From Amoebidium appalachense (Eukaryota > Ichthyosporea): DNA of 64,000 bases. Under the pieces are notes generated by a model that searched no databases, was not told the DNA's origin, and saw nothing but the letters and a program-made list of their open reading frames with translations. Positions 1 through 20,634 of this stretch are shown here, piece after piece (positions within the stretch are counted from its first letter, which is position 1; every line of letters starts with the position of its first letter). Where the stretch lies: assembly GCA_963693365.1 (NCBI GenBank), contig CAVNZM010000009.1:1674001-1738000 (forward strand), written 5' to 3'. Both the position numbers and the translations under genes were made by a program.

Positions 1-9697
<9,697 letters not shown>

Positions 9698-9982
9698 TAT
9701 TCGCTGGGAGCACGCATTATCACTAACCCAGAAACTGTGTGTCTTCGAATTGCACTATCCTCAACCGAGGTTGCGCTCCATACGAAAATGCGTGTAGGCC
9801 TAAAAAAAACCCCCGAAAAAAACGTCGAACTATGTGGAGAAGAACATGCCACACGGTACCAGCCTGCAGTTGTAAGCGTGAGGTTTCAAGAATCTTTTCC
9901 AACTGAACTCTATGGTTCTCAGTGTAACGTACGGTGCTTGCAGTACATATCGTTTGCGCTCGCGACGGATCGAATCTAGAAA

Positions 9983-9992
9983 TTTTGGCGCG
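9983..9992. promoter_or_regulatory. E2F-like motif TTTTGGCGCG upstream of the RNF123-like gene
   Basis: TTTTGGCGCG fits the E2F/DP consensus TTTSGCGC and lies about 290 bp upstream of the ATG at 9697, in a CG-rich stretch. A function in cell-cycle control is inferred only from the motif and position. Confidence 0.35.
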
Positions 9993-10042
9993 CGCGAGAA
10001 ATTAGCCAAAACGGGCTATAGCGATCGGGGACTCACCGCCGC

Positions 10043-10147
10043 GTGATATCACGGCCCGGTGATATCACGAGCTAACACCGGGAATTTGGCTCGTGCGGTA
10101 AGGTGAAAAAAAAAAAAAAAAAAATGGTGATATCACGGTGATATCTC
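10043..10147. repeat. GTGATATCAC palindrome cluster 1
   Basis: Exact copies of the 10-bp palindrome GTGATATCAC start at 10043, 10059 and 10127, with a one-base variant (GTGATATCTC) at 10138. An A tract of about 18 bp lies between the second and third. The motif recurs in two further clusters within 2.5 kb and I saw no exact copy elsewhere in the window. Confidence 0.85.
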
Positions 10148-10200
10148 GGCCGTCATAGATTCTCCCAATTCGTACCTGCTATTGTACCTTCTGAGGATAG

Positions 10201-10706
10201 CTCTTATTTTTCAAGTCGTTGTGTAAATTAGCTACTTATAATTATCCTTCCTCTCGTAAACCTACCACACTTACCGATATTGCAATTCTAACCCCTCCTT
10301 GTGATATAGCTTGGAAATGTCTATTTTGGCGCTGTAACCTTTGTTTCCATAAATGTTTGTGCCACTTTTGTGCAGAACCATTTTCTCGTAAACACTTGTA
10401 GATAGATGTATTTATTTATTTCAGATTATTCCGCTAGAAATTAGAAGACTGGCTTCTTTAGATAATCCTGATATTACGTCTACTGACTATCTGTTGAACC
10501 ACGGTATGTTTAACGAGTTTTCTAGGGTGTATGATTATTTTAAGTCGTTATCTCCTCCGTATCCGAGAGTGAGGGCTTTTTTAACTATAGGGGTTTACAC
10601 ACTTTTTATTGCGTGGACATTGCCGGAGGCCCAGCCACATTCGACGGCCTACTGCGTTTTCCAGCACAGCCAATCAAATGCAGCCAGTGACATATGTACA
10701 TGCTAG
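10201..10706 (+). pseudogene. AT-rich ORF remnants: Cys-rich segment and following segment in another frame
   Basis: An open frame at 10201-10401 ends in a Cys-rich stretch (KCLFWRCNLCFHKCLCHFC) that could bind metal. A second frame, open from 10392 to 10706, overlaps it by 10 bases and reads IPLEIRRLASLDNPDITST then DYLLNHGMFNEFSRVYDYF. Base composition is AT-rich with ordinary amino-acid usage, unlike the microsatellite DNA around it. The frame change suggests one broken coding sequence, perhaps from a mobile or viral-like insertion flanked by the palindrome clusters. I do not recognise the family. Confidence 0.3.
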
Positions 10707-10750
10707 GCAACAACGAGCGCCATCGTAGTATCTGACACCCCTATTACATA

Positions 10751-10978
10751 TTATGGGTAAGCAGATGCTAGCATCGGTAGCTCCGACAGAAAGTTAAGGC
10801 ACCGGATCACAATATCATACTGTGCAGCATTAATAAGGTGATCTAGGATAGTCATCTTAAAACGGATATATTGAGGAAGAGATGAAGAAAAGAGAATAAA
10901 ACCGCCAATAAGCTCCGGTTCTAATACTCTTCTCCGAGATATCGGTGATATCTCGATGGTTTCTATTTTGCTAAGCAT
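10751..10978 (-). CDS. Unrecognised 75-residue ORF within the palindrome region
   Basis: ATG at 10978, stop at about 10751. It begins MLSKIETIEISPISRRR and includes GGFILFSSSLPQYIRF and MTILDHLINAAQYDIVIRC. Its 5' end contains a GATATC/GTGATATCTC palindrome (about 10935-10955). It converges with the ORF remnant at 10392-10706. No known domain is apparent; composition looks protein-like, but at this length it could be chance or a fragment. Confidence 0.3.
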   Translation of the reverse strand: MLSKIETIEISPISRRRVLEPELIGGFILFSSSLPQYIRFKMTILDHLINAAQYDIVIRCLNFLSELPMLASAYP

Positions 10979-11494
10979 ATCAATAAAGTCATTATAAATT
11001 AAAAAAATTATTCAAGGGAACGCGGACGACCCGGAGAGCGACTGATCACGTGACTCATCTGTCCTTGAAAAATGCCAGCGTCTCAGCGTCGATTCTATCG
11101 TACATCGGCTGTAGAGGGCACAGTCAGTACGTGTCACTGAACGTTGGGCCGGGATGCCCAAGCGGCGCGCCGTCGACGTCAGAGGGCCGGTACTGTTCAT
11201 GACGTCATGTCTTGCGGCCGGATGATAACAAATTGGTGGTGCTGCTTGACGTGGTCTGGGGATGGCTTCTAGGCACGGCGGTGTTTCTAGTTGGCCGTGC
11301 TGTTTCTAGGGGGCGGCCAGACCGGTGGACCGTAAAGGCAGAACAAAAACCGGAAGTAACCAGGATCGATCCTGCGGCTTTGAGCTTGACAAATATAGAG
11401 TGTACTGATAGTCTTACATCAGATACCCTTACTTGTGCCACGAGAAAGCAAGACACGCCCATAGAGATCTTACCATTGCACCAACCCGCCCCCC

Positions 11495-11658
11495 GTGATA
11501 TCAGAGGGTGATAATAGTGATATCACAGTGATATTTTCTTTGTGTATACGTGATATCACTGTGGTATCATTGTGGTATCACGGTGGCTTCATGGTGGTAT
11601 CACGGACCGGTATCACGGTGATATCACTGTAATTTCACCGTTGTATACGTGATATCAC
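11495..11658. repeat. GTGATATCAC palindrome cluster 2
   Basis: Exact GTGATATCAC at 11517, 11550, 11618 and 11649, with degenerate copies between them (GTGATATCAG at 11495 and several GTGGTATCA units at 11561-11605). The spacing is irregular, which argues against a simple satellite. Confidence 0.85.
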
Positions 11659-11754
11659 CGTGATAACTTGAACTAGTACTCCTCCAATGGTAACGGCATA
11701 TGCCAGGCTGTTTCACAAGTTGTGTTTGTGCATGCGCAAGTGTGCTTGTGCTTG

Positions 11755-11972
<218 letters not shown>

Positions 11973-12448
11973 TCTGTGTGCGTGTGCGTGTGCGCGTGTC
12001 TGTGTACACGTGTACACACACGTGTACACATGTACGGTGTGTGTGTTGCAAGGGCCCGGGGGAGGAAGGGCGGGGGGAATGGGGGGAGGGGGGGGGGGGG
12101 GGTTAACAGGCTTTGTAGGACACCAACAACAGTTCTGTTATCATGAATTCTTATTTTAAATTATACATAAGCAATTTAAAACATATGCCATCTCGTACGC
12201 CACTCCTAACGTAAAGCACCGCGCGCGCGAGCACCCCGCGGCGATTATACTACGGCAAATTGTCTCCCTGACAAAGAACCACTTACTGCAAGCTGAATAA
12301 AGGAAAGCCGAAAGCGACTGAATTTTTTTTAACGCGCGGTGAAATTAATAACTGATTTGTATCGAATAAAATTCGTCAACACTTTGCGGGTAACATGCAT
12401 CCAGTGTTTGCAAGATGCAAGCGCCAATGGTGAACACCGTATTATTGC

Positions 12449-12576
12449 GTGATATCACCAAAAGCCCACCCCCTTTCCAATCTAATCGCCGTGATAACAC
12501 GGTGATATCACGGTGTTATCACCAGTCGGACAGGAGGCACATTTTTCGACAATCGGTGATAAAATGGTGATATCAC
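12449..12576. repeat. GTGATATCAC palindrome cluster 3 with a 32-bp near-perfect palindrome
   Basis: Exact copies start at 12449, 12502 and 12567. The middle copy is the centre of a longer inverted repeat, 12491-12522: GTGATAACAC, then GTGATATCAC, then GTGTTATCAC, symmetrical about its centre with one mismatch. This could form a hairpin or bind a symmetric protein dimer. Confidence 0.85.
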
Positions 12577-12599
12577 GGTCATGCCCGTTTGGGCGTATT

Positions 12600-13785
12600 T
12601 CTGACGCGCGCGACAGCGGCGAATGATCAGCTAATCATGATGAGCGCTGCATGAGAAGAGGACAATCACTTTACATGCGATAACTTTGAAAAAAAGTGGA
12701 AAGTGCCCTTCTGGCACAGCACGCATCGATAGTCAAGCCAGCGCAGTAGCCTGTTACAATGCGGGTGTGCACGTTGTGGCAGTATGTTTTGCGCTGCGTT
12801 TTGGGCTGGTATCTGCCAATTGCCCTCCCCCCTTCTTCTTTCCCTCCTCAAAGCTCAACCCCAAAAGGGGGGGGGAGAGGGGGGTAATCAACAAGAACAT
12901 GCCAACGGTTACCACTCACCTTTCTTTTCCATTCCTTTTCCGTTTTTTTCTTTTCTTCTTTAGTGCAGCCGTCCAATACTCGAGTGTTCGTCTACTTCAT
13001 GGAGTAAATGGCCAACAAGGTTCATAAATGTCCACACAGTGGCAAAGTAGCTTGATAGAAAAAGATTGATCGGTGCCGAGTCTCACAGGTTTATAAAAAG
13101 CTTTAGCGAATAATACTCAATACAATGTTAATCAACGAGTGGCTCGTACAAGTCAGCCTTTCAACTGCACGAAACCATCAGCAAAATTTACCCCTTGTTA
13201 TCCATTGTGAACCACTGCTCATATGAGACATTGAGAAATATTGCTAACTATTGCACTGTTTATTAGTATTAACAAACCACGTGGATAATGGTTTCTAATA
13301 TGACGTGCTTAGTTACCGTGCATGGTGATGCATACCGTTCATTATTAAGTATCGGTGCAGAAAAGTTTAGAAAACCATACCATCACCATATATCGTACCG
13401 TTTCATATGATTTTTTAATATTATTATCTCCACATGTACGTATCTTTAAATTTCTGAGATACAGTGCGGTCACGCACCTAGGGTGCACGTGTATAGGCTA
13501 TTGGCACTTGAGGTGATCTATAAATGAAAGAAATAAAAATAAATATAAATATAAAAAGGGGGGGGGGGGTTTAAAAAAGAGGGGGGGGGGGGGGGGGGCA
13601 CCCATGCGTGTTTTGCAGGTACACTTGTGCTCTCCATTCAATGTTCCCTCATATTTCAAAAGAAAAACCCGTGCATTTTAAATGCTGAGGGGGAGGGAGG
13701 AGGGAAAAAAAAAAAGAAAAAGAAAAAAAAAAAAAAAAAAAAAAAGCAACACCCGAGTGGGACTCGAACTTTGGGAGGAGTCGGC

Positions 13786-13823
<38 letters not shown>

Positions 13824-15575
13824 GTTGAAATATTAGGGCCTGTGTGTAATGAATCGATCATGTATGATCATGAATTTTGCTGATGTCTGCAGGGAAAGAC
13901 GAGAATTCTTGGTACACCTTTTTTGCACCAAATCATAATCATTACTATTTAGAGGGGTATGCGCTTTTTATTCTTGACATGCATGTGAGGTTGTGATGAG
14001 GTTCCTGATATTAGCATGATAGCTCATCAAAAACACAGAGCTTTGGGTTATAACCCTGGCAGATCTAGAATTCATATGAATTATTGACCTCTCGCAGGGT
14101 TTGCATCTCAACCCGGAAAATGCTGTGCTCTAACCCTTTACAGGGGACCATCATTCATCAAGATGGGTCGTTTGAATTTAGAAACTCCCCCGGATATCGC
14201 CCCGATACGATGGAGATTGTAACGCCCTGAAAAACTAAAAATAAAGCTCTTAGTACTGACTCTCGCGGCTTTTCACTGTGGATTCATGGTAACCAATAAT
14301 AATTCTCCAACCTTTTGAATTTTCATGACCAGTGGCAATGAAAGATTGTTTTCCACTCAAATCAATTACACATCAATCAACTTTCTCATCAACTTGAACC
14401 GATCTACCCGTTTTGCCCAATGGCAGTCGCCATCGTGCAAGCCGGATATCGCCACGTTTTTCTTTTTTTTGTAACGGACAAAGAGTTGAGCTCAAAGTTT
14501 TTTTCTTTTCTAAAGTTTTTTTCTGAACGGCTGGCAGTCTCGACCCCAAGTTTTCATGATCACCAGACCTTTCTTTCCCAAGCGTTTGGTTTTAAAGTTT
14601 ATTGGTCCTTATGCTTTTCAAATGTGGAAAATTGTTTTGAAAGAATTGCATGCGCGCTCAAATTGAAAATGATGTGCATTTCGCGAAGCAAACGTGTACA
14701 GTGCGGACAAATAGGTGTGGTGTGCAGCAAGTGTGCGGAACTTTTAGTCGTGCCATTATTTCTGGACCTGTTGCACAGAATGGACGAGTTGACTACCTCC
14801 TAGGCTGTGGAAATGTTACAGGTTATTTTGGAAAGTCTCTACCGGTATGATGCATCAAGCATTTTGCCCTGAGACAGTTAATCAAAGACAAGAGGTCAGA
14901 ACAAACCCGTCCAGCCTTTCAGTGCCTCCCCCTGCACAGCTCCGGTAGCCCCAAACCTGTAGCCTTGTGAAGATTCGTCGTCTTGGAACAGCCGCAAACC
15001 CATAGGCCTATGAAGATGTATTGCGTTTCTTTAAGAAGTTGGATCCATTCATTTAGACGTGAAGGCGAGGCGTGATTTTGAAGCAAGTCAGTACTGTGCC
15101 CATTGGACAACGGATGTTCTTTCTGCATTCACCTTCTCCCCACCTTTCCTTCCTCCCCATCTCTTGCCCGACGCTTGCATGCTTTTTTGTTGCTGCTCCT
15201 ACTGGACGCAAATACATAGGCTGTTTGCATCTTGTGAATGGTTGCTGGCTAGTTGCAGACGGGGTGGGTGTGAATTGTGTTGCTCACACCTATTTCCTTC
15301 TCACAATTGTCTTTCAGGCCGGTTCGACGATTCCCTTGACCCTACCTATGCCTCCACGCTTGGGCGGCCTTGGGTTTTACTGCTGCGATTATGGAGCAAA
15401 TGGTTCCGCGGGAACTTGACGGCAACAAGGAGCTGGAGGCTTAGCTCTTGGCCATACCATGAGATTTGTGGGACTGATGTTCACGATAATGTGCCCGGAA
15501 AAGTTTGAGGTGTGTTTTCCCCGCTGCCACCATGTCTCGAATCCTCTCCCTTAGAGATCTCTTCCTGTCTCCCTC

Positions 15576-15590
<15 letters not shown>
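12600..15590. other. Gene-poor region, no feature I can support
   Basis: Mixed, fairly AT-rich sequence with G tracts (13559-13600, 13788-13822) and an A tract (13716-13745). ORFs at 14420-14803 (127 residues, plus) and 15059-15508 have no recognisable domain, no splice support and uneven composition. No tRNA or rRNA gene is evident. Confidence 0.5.
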
Positions 15591-15599
<9 letters not shown>

Positions 15600-15607
<8 letters not shown>

Positions 15608-15659
15608 GCCGTCCGCCCGCCCGCCCGCCCGCCCGCCCGCCCGCCCGCCCGCCCGCCCG
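15600..15659. repeat. (CCCG)n tetranucleotide repeat
   Basis: About 50 bp of GCCC/CCCG repeats following a poly-C tract, 150 bp upstream of the retrotransposon insertion. Confidence 0.9.
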
Positions 15660-15811
15660 GGGCACCTTCTCTCTCTCCCTGTGTTTCTGGAAGTATGATA
15701 TAAAAATTTGTTAACATGATATGAGGCTGCTTGAAACAAACGATAGAACTACCGAAAAACAAATCACCACAATAACACAAACCGTCCCCCTTAAGCCTTT
15801 CTCCCCCTCCC

Positions 15812-16576
15812 TGTTGGAGTACACTGGTACTCCCGGCTAGCAATGTCTGTTAGAGAAAGTTTCTGAGCAATTGAATAACTGTTTCAACACTCACTCGAGT
15901 GCATAGAGCTTTTGTTTACGGTCATATTCATATATGGTAGTTATATGTTTGAGCCAAAACTGTACCAATGACGAGCTTCACTAGCAACGTGCTAATTGTG
16001 CTCATTAATTAATATTCCCGGTTCAGATGATGTCATGTCTATATTTGCCACAGGATTCTATTCTTAGAGTGGTAGTGTGCTTTATTCCCGGATATTCTCA
16101 GAATATTTTTAGTTGTGTGAAGCAAGATTTACGTTTAACTGCAATTGGTGTGTTAAACACGTTTATTTGTGTGCTTTAGTGCAAGTTAACTAGCCACTCA
16201 ACGTGCACAGTTAACTTTTATATCTTTAACGACTTGTTTTCATTGTGCTCTCTTTTCGGCCATGCTGTACATGGCCCACCACCAGGGTGCACACGAGGCC
16301 ACCATGAGGTGGCCAACGACTATATAAAGCAGTGCCTCCCATGTCACAAACATGGGAAGCAGAACGTTTGATTTACACTTTTCTACTGTCGTTTCCAGTG
16401 CACAAAACACATAGACTAGTTACCCATCATACACGACACTATGTCTGACAACTTACAGTTGCAGCAACTAGTCCAACTACTGGAGCAGAGGTTGGCCTCA
16501 CAAGATGCAATCATTTCTGACTTACAGAAGGAACAACGTGCACTAGAACTAGCTTCTATGAACACAATGTCCAACA
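15812..16576 (+). repeat. 5' LTR of the outer element (765 bp)
   Basis: TGTTGGA...TCCAACA termini. It contains a TATA box at 16321-16328, three short hairpins near it, and the first 45 codons of gag (ATG at 16441). By eye it matches the other three LTRs without a difference I could find. Confidence 0.93.
16258..16356 (+). promoter_or_regulatory. LTR core promoter: TATA box and three 7-bp hairpins
   Basis: TATATAAA lies at 16321-16328. Upstream are GGCCATG/CATGGCC (16258-16276, 5-nt loop) and GGCCACC/GGTGGCC (16297-16314, 4-nt loop). Downstream, around the expected transcription start, is CCCATGT/ACATGGG (16338-16356, 5-nt loop). The same arrangement is present in all four LTRs. Transcription from here would give an RNA starting about 90 bp before the gag ATG. 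Confidence 0.6.
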
Positions 16577-16589
16577 GGGTTATGGGCCC
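16577..16589 (+). other. Primer-binding site (half-tRNA type), outer element
   Basis: GGGTTATGGGCCC follows the LTR end with no gap. It is complementary to GGGCCCATAACCC of the anticodon stem-loop of eukaryotic initiator tRNA-Met, the primer type known from Drosophila copia and yeast Ty5. It is inside the gag reading frame. Confidence 0.85.
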
Positions 16590-19500
16590 CTCACGTAATG
16601 ATTCCATCAAGTTCAAGGTCGACATCCCTCTCTTCACTGGCATTGATAATGATTCAGGCACGGACTACCACACATGGGCCGAAACCATGTATGTCCAGCT
16701 TTCTGGTGCTGGTCTTCTCCACACCATCGCGCCCAGTACGGAGCACCCGGCTACCCGTGAACAGGTCGACACTGCCCGTTCCTACCTGTGGCAAGCACTC
16801 TCGGTTGACGTGCGTTGTATCCTAGGGTTAACACGCACCACCACACCTGCGGAGATATGGTCGGCCCTATCTGCCCACTACCTGGAGCAATCTGAGGCCA
16901 ATCAGTACGACCTTATCGGGCTGTACATGAATTCTACGCCTGAACCTACGGACACCGCGACGAAATACGCCATGAAACTCCGCGGCTACGTGCGGCGCCT
17001 GGCCGATTACGGCACACAAATTGGTGATGCTCAAGTGCTGACCAAGCTCACCAACGACCTCGGCAAGGTGCCTTACTACGAAATGCCTGTAATTGCCTAC
17101 AAGATGACACCCAAGCCTACCGTGATGGGCCTCCTCCAACAGCTACGGGCATATGAGACCAGCCACCCACGTGCACGTGTGACTACCAGCTCCGGGCCGG
17201 CCGCCTTCACCACACGGGCTCCTCAACCTGTCATCTGCCACGGCTGCGGCAAACCAGGCCACATCAAGTCTCAGTGCCCCAACGGCAACGGCCAACACAG
17301 CAACTCTGGCAACAACCGTGGCAGCACCTACCCCAAGGGTTCCTGCGTCAACCACCCACTGTCTACCAGTCACACTACCGCCATGTGCAAGGGGGGCAAC
17401 CGTGCCAACGGCCGCAAACCTAAGGGTGGTCCCCTCCCGCCTGGGTCCTGCATCAACCACCCTGCCTCTACTACCCACACTACGGCACAGTGCAAGGGGG
17501 GGGCTGCCGCTCCCCGGGCTTTCCTCATGTCTAGCAACGACTGTGGCACCAACAAGGTGCTCCTCGACTCTGGAGCCACTGACCATGTGTGCCCCCGGCC
17601 CGATGTGTTCATCAACATGCGTGCGGCGCCTTACTCCACGGTCCAAGTAGCCGACAAGGGTGCATGTGCAGTGCTTGGGGTGGGCGACGTGTTCTTTTCC
17701 AGCACCATCGACGGCGTTACTGCGGTGCATCAGCTGACGGATGTACTCTACGTGCCCTCCATCCCCGACACTCTCATCAGTGTGTTCACGGCAACTACCA
17801 ACGGTGTTTTACCCCGCTTTGACACCCGCGGCGGCGTTAAGTTGTGCTACGGCGATCAAATTCTGGCCACCGGCTCGGCTGTCGGCACCAAGCTGTACCA
17901 CATGGCGGTGTCTCTTCTGCGCGCGGACACAACCCCGGACGCCCAAACCACCACTGCTCCGCGTATCCTCAAGGTTACTGCCGACCTCAACACGTGGCAC
18001 TACCGTCTGGGCCATGCTGGCATTGACGCTGTACGCTCGGTCATCAAGTCTGCAGGCCTGTTGGTGGGTGGCGGTGCCAAGTCTCCGGGTGTGTGTGAGC
18101 CCTGTGCCCTCGGCAAAGCCCACCGTGTTGCCTTCTCCGAATCAACTAGCCAAGCTCCCCGGGTCCTAGCCAAGGTTCACAGCGACATCAGCGGCCCCTT
18201 CCCTCCCGCGATCGGTGGTGCTCAGTACTTGGCGACGTTCCACGACGAATTCACCGGCCACACCACGGCCGTGCCCCTCGTCAAGAAGTCGGACACACTG
18301 GCTGCATATGTGACGTACCACAAGGCGGCGGTTACCCAACACGGTGTTCCCATGCAGGTGTTTCAGTCCGACGGGGGGGCGAGTACATGGGCACGGCCTT
18401 CGGGGACTACAACCGTGAGCATGGCATTCGCCATCAGATCACTACCACCGGCTCTCCTCAACAGAATGGGACTGCCGAACGACTGAACCGGACCCTCCTC
18501 GACATGGTTCGGGCACTCCTGCAGCAGTCCGGCCTTCCGGTGGGATTCTGGGCCGAGGCAGCTGTGACCGCGGCTTTTATACGCAACATGCTCCCGTCGC
18601 GAGCCACCGGCAGCCAATCGTCTCCCGCCCTGCTGTGGACCGGCATTCCTCCCGACTACAGCCGGCTCCGTGTCTGGGGCTCTCCCTGCTACGTCCATCA
18701 ACAGGATACACCGAAACTGGCGCCTCGTGCCGTCAAGGGCATCTTCGTGGGCTACCCTCCTAACATCAAGGGCTACAAGGTCTGGATTCCAGCAGCACAC
18801 AAGATGACCGTCAGCCGTGACGTGCAGTTCGACGAGGCTGCTATTCTGCACCCCCTCCGTGATGTCCCATCTGATTGGTCGACCGCACCGGCAATTCATC
18901 ATTTTTTGGAGTCATCTGATTCGTCAAATCAGCCAGCCAATCACATCGTCCGGAATGATCAGCAATCTGATTCGTCTCGTCTGTCAGCCAATGGGACAGC
19001 GCCGAGTGATCAATTGGACATTCCGATCCTGCCCGAGCCTGCACATCGGCTCCCCCGGACGACCCGTAGTGGCGCTGTGTACAACGACCAACGTCGAGGC
19101 CCGACTGCCAACGTGGCTGCTGCTACGGCCCCCCTTGCCCCCCAGGCTACGGCTCCTGCATCAACACCCATCAAGGCTTCCACCATTGTTGTCCCCAAGA
19201 CTGTCCGGGCTGCACTCAAGAGTCCCCAGCGTCTGAAATGGGAGGAGGCTGCACACCGTGAGCTCAAGGCCCTGGAAGACAACGGCACCTTCACCCTTGT
19301 GCCCCGTCCAGAGGATGGCTCCACTGTCATTCCGGTCGGCTGGGTCTTTACGGTCAAGCAGGACAACGTCGGCAACGTCACTGCTTTCAAGGCCCGGCTT
19401 GTGGCCCGGGGCAACTACCAGCAGCCTGGCCAGGACTATTTCGTCACCGAGTCACCTGTGGCTGCGCTGGCTACCATCCGGCTGGTTTTGGCTACCTCCG

Positions 19501-20629
19501 TGGCCCAAGGTCTGCCTCTGCGCCACATCGACGTCAACACAGCATTCCTCAACGGCACCGTCAACGAGACCATCTACATTGAGCAGCCCCCTGGCTTCGT
19601 CAACCCCTCGGCCCCCCATGCTGTCGGCTTGCTCCACAAGGCGCTCTACGGCCTAAAACAGGCACCGCGCCAGTGGTATGAGGCCCTCCGTGACCATCTC
19701 CTCGACCAAGGCTTCATTGTGAGTGCTGCTGACCCGTGCCTGTTCATCAAGAATGCCGGGACCCCAACATTTATTGCCCTTGCTGCCTACGTGGATGACT
19801 TCACCGTGACGGCCGCCACTGATGCGCTCATCGACGATTTTTTCACCAAGCTGGATGCTCGTTTCTCTGCCAAGGACCTGGGTCGTCCTACCCTGCTCAT
19901 CGGGCACACTCTTACCTGGCTGGAGGACGGGTCTCTGCGTCTGGGCCATCGTCAACACATCATCGACTTGGCTGCCCGTTTTCGTCTCACCCACATGTCC
20001 GGCACCAAGACCCCCATCGTCCCGGGCCAGGCCAGTGAAAGCAACAAGACCCCAGCCTACAGCAAGAAGGAGGACTATGCCAGCCTGGTCGGTGCCCTGC
20101 TGTGGATTGCGCGTACCACCCGCCCCGACATTTCCCAGGCTCTGGGAGTCCTTACTCGACACATTCATGCGCCCACCGTCACCCACTGGACTATGGCTAC
20201 CAGAGTTGTAAGCTACCTGCTGGCCACCATCGACCTGGGTATTGTCTACCGTCCCGGCCCCCCCAACCTTGTTGGCTACTCCGACTCCGACTACGCCGAG
20301 GACCGCGACACCCGGCGCTCCACCACGGGCTATGTCTTCTTCATAAACTCCTCCCCTGTGTCCTGGGTGTCTCGGCTCCAGTCCATCACCACCCACAGCT
20401 CCACTGAGGCTGAATTTGTGGCCATGTCTGCTGCTACGAACGAGGCCCTATGGCTCAACTATGTGATGGACGACCTGGGCCTTAATCCTATCAATGAGCC
20501 CACCCCGGTGCCCATCCATGGGGACAATGAGTCTGCCCGGGCCCTGCTGGACACCCTGGGGGTTAAGCCCAAGACCAAGCACATCGACGTCCGCTACTGC
20601 TCCGTCAAGGAACATCACCTGCTGGGCAA

Positions 20630-20634
20630 CATCA
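20630..20634 (+). repeat. Target-site duplication CATCA, left copy
   Basis: CATCA directly precedes the LTR at 20635 and is repeated at 26515-26519 directly after the LTR ending at 26514. It duplicates part of the outer element's RNase H coding sequence. Confidence 0.9.

Larger units (their letters stand above)
16441..20634 (+). pseudogene. Outer element gag-pol, broken by a frameshift and by the nested insertion
   Basis: One frame runs 16441-18486 through Gag (N-terminal Leu/Gln-rich coiled coil, CCHC zinc knuckle CHGCGKPGHIKSQC near residue 266), protease (DSGATDHVC, Asp at about residue 376) and the integrase zinc finger and first catalytic Asp (HSDISG, about residue 582). At 18373-18379 the tract has 7 G where the inner copy has 8, so the frame is lost at the second integrase Asp. 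Coding continues in the next frame from about 18380 through integrase, reverse transcriptase (YVDD) and RNase H to 20634, where the inner element interrupts it. The final codons are at 26515-26623. Gag and Pol share one frame here with no shift between them, as in Drosophila copia. Confidence 0.88.

Noticed and set aside
11360-11475. tRNA-like or SINE head: A-box-like and GATCGATCC B-box-like sequences on the minus strand
   Set aside because: Spacing is too long for a tRNA, the arms do not pair, and no terminator or further copies were seen.
13741-13790. B-box-like GTTCGAGTCCC on the minus strand followed by a T tract
   Set aside because: The T-stem does not pair and no matching 5' half of a tRNA is present.
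14420-14803. 127-residue ORF on the plus strand
   Set aside because: No domain, no splice or promoter support, and a plausible chance ORF in AT-rich DNA.
17143-17730. Minus-strand frames of 90-250 codons across the retrotransposons
   Set aside because: They are antisense shadows of high-GC gag-pol codons and repeat identically in both copies.
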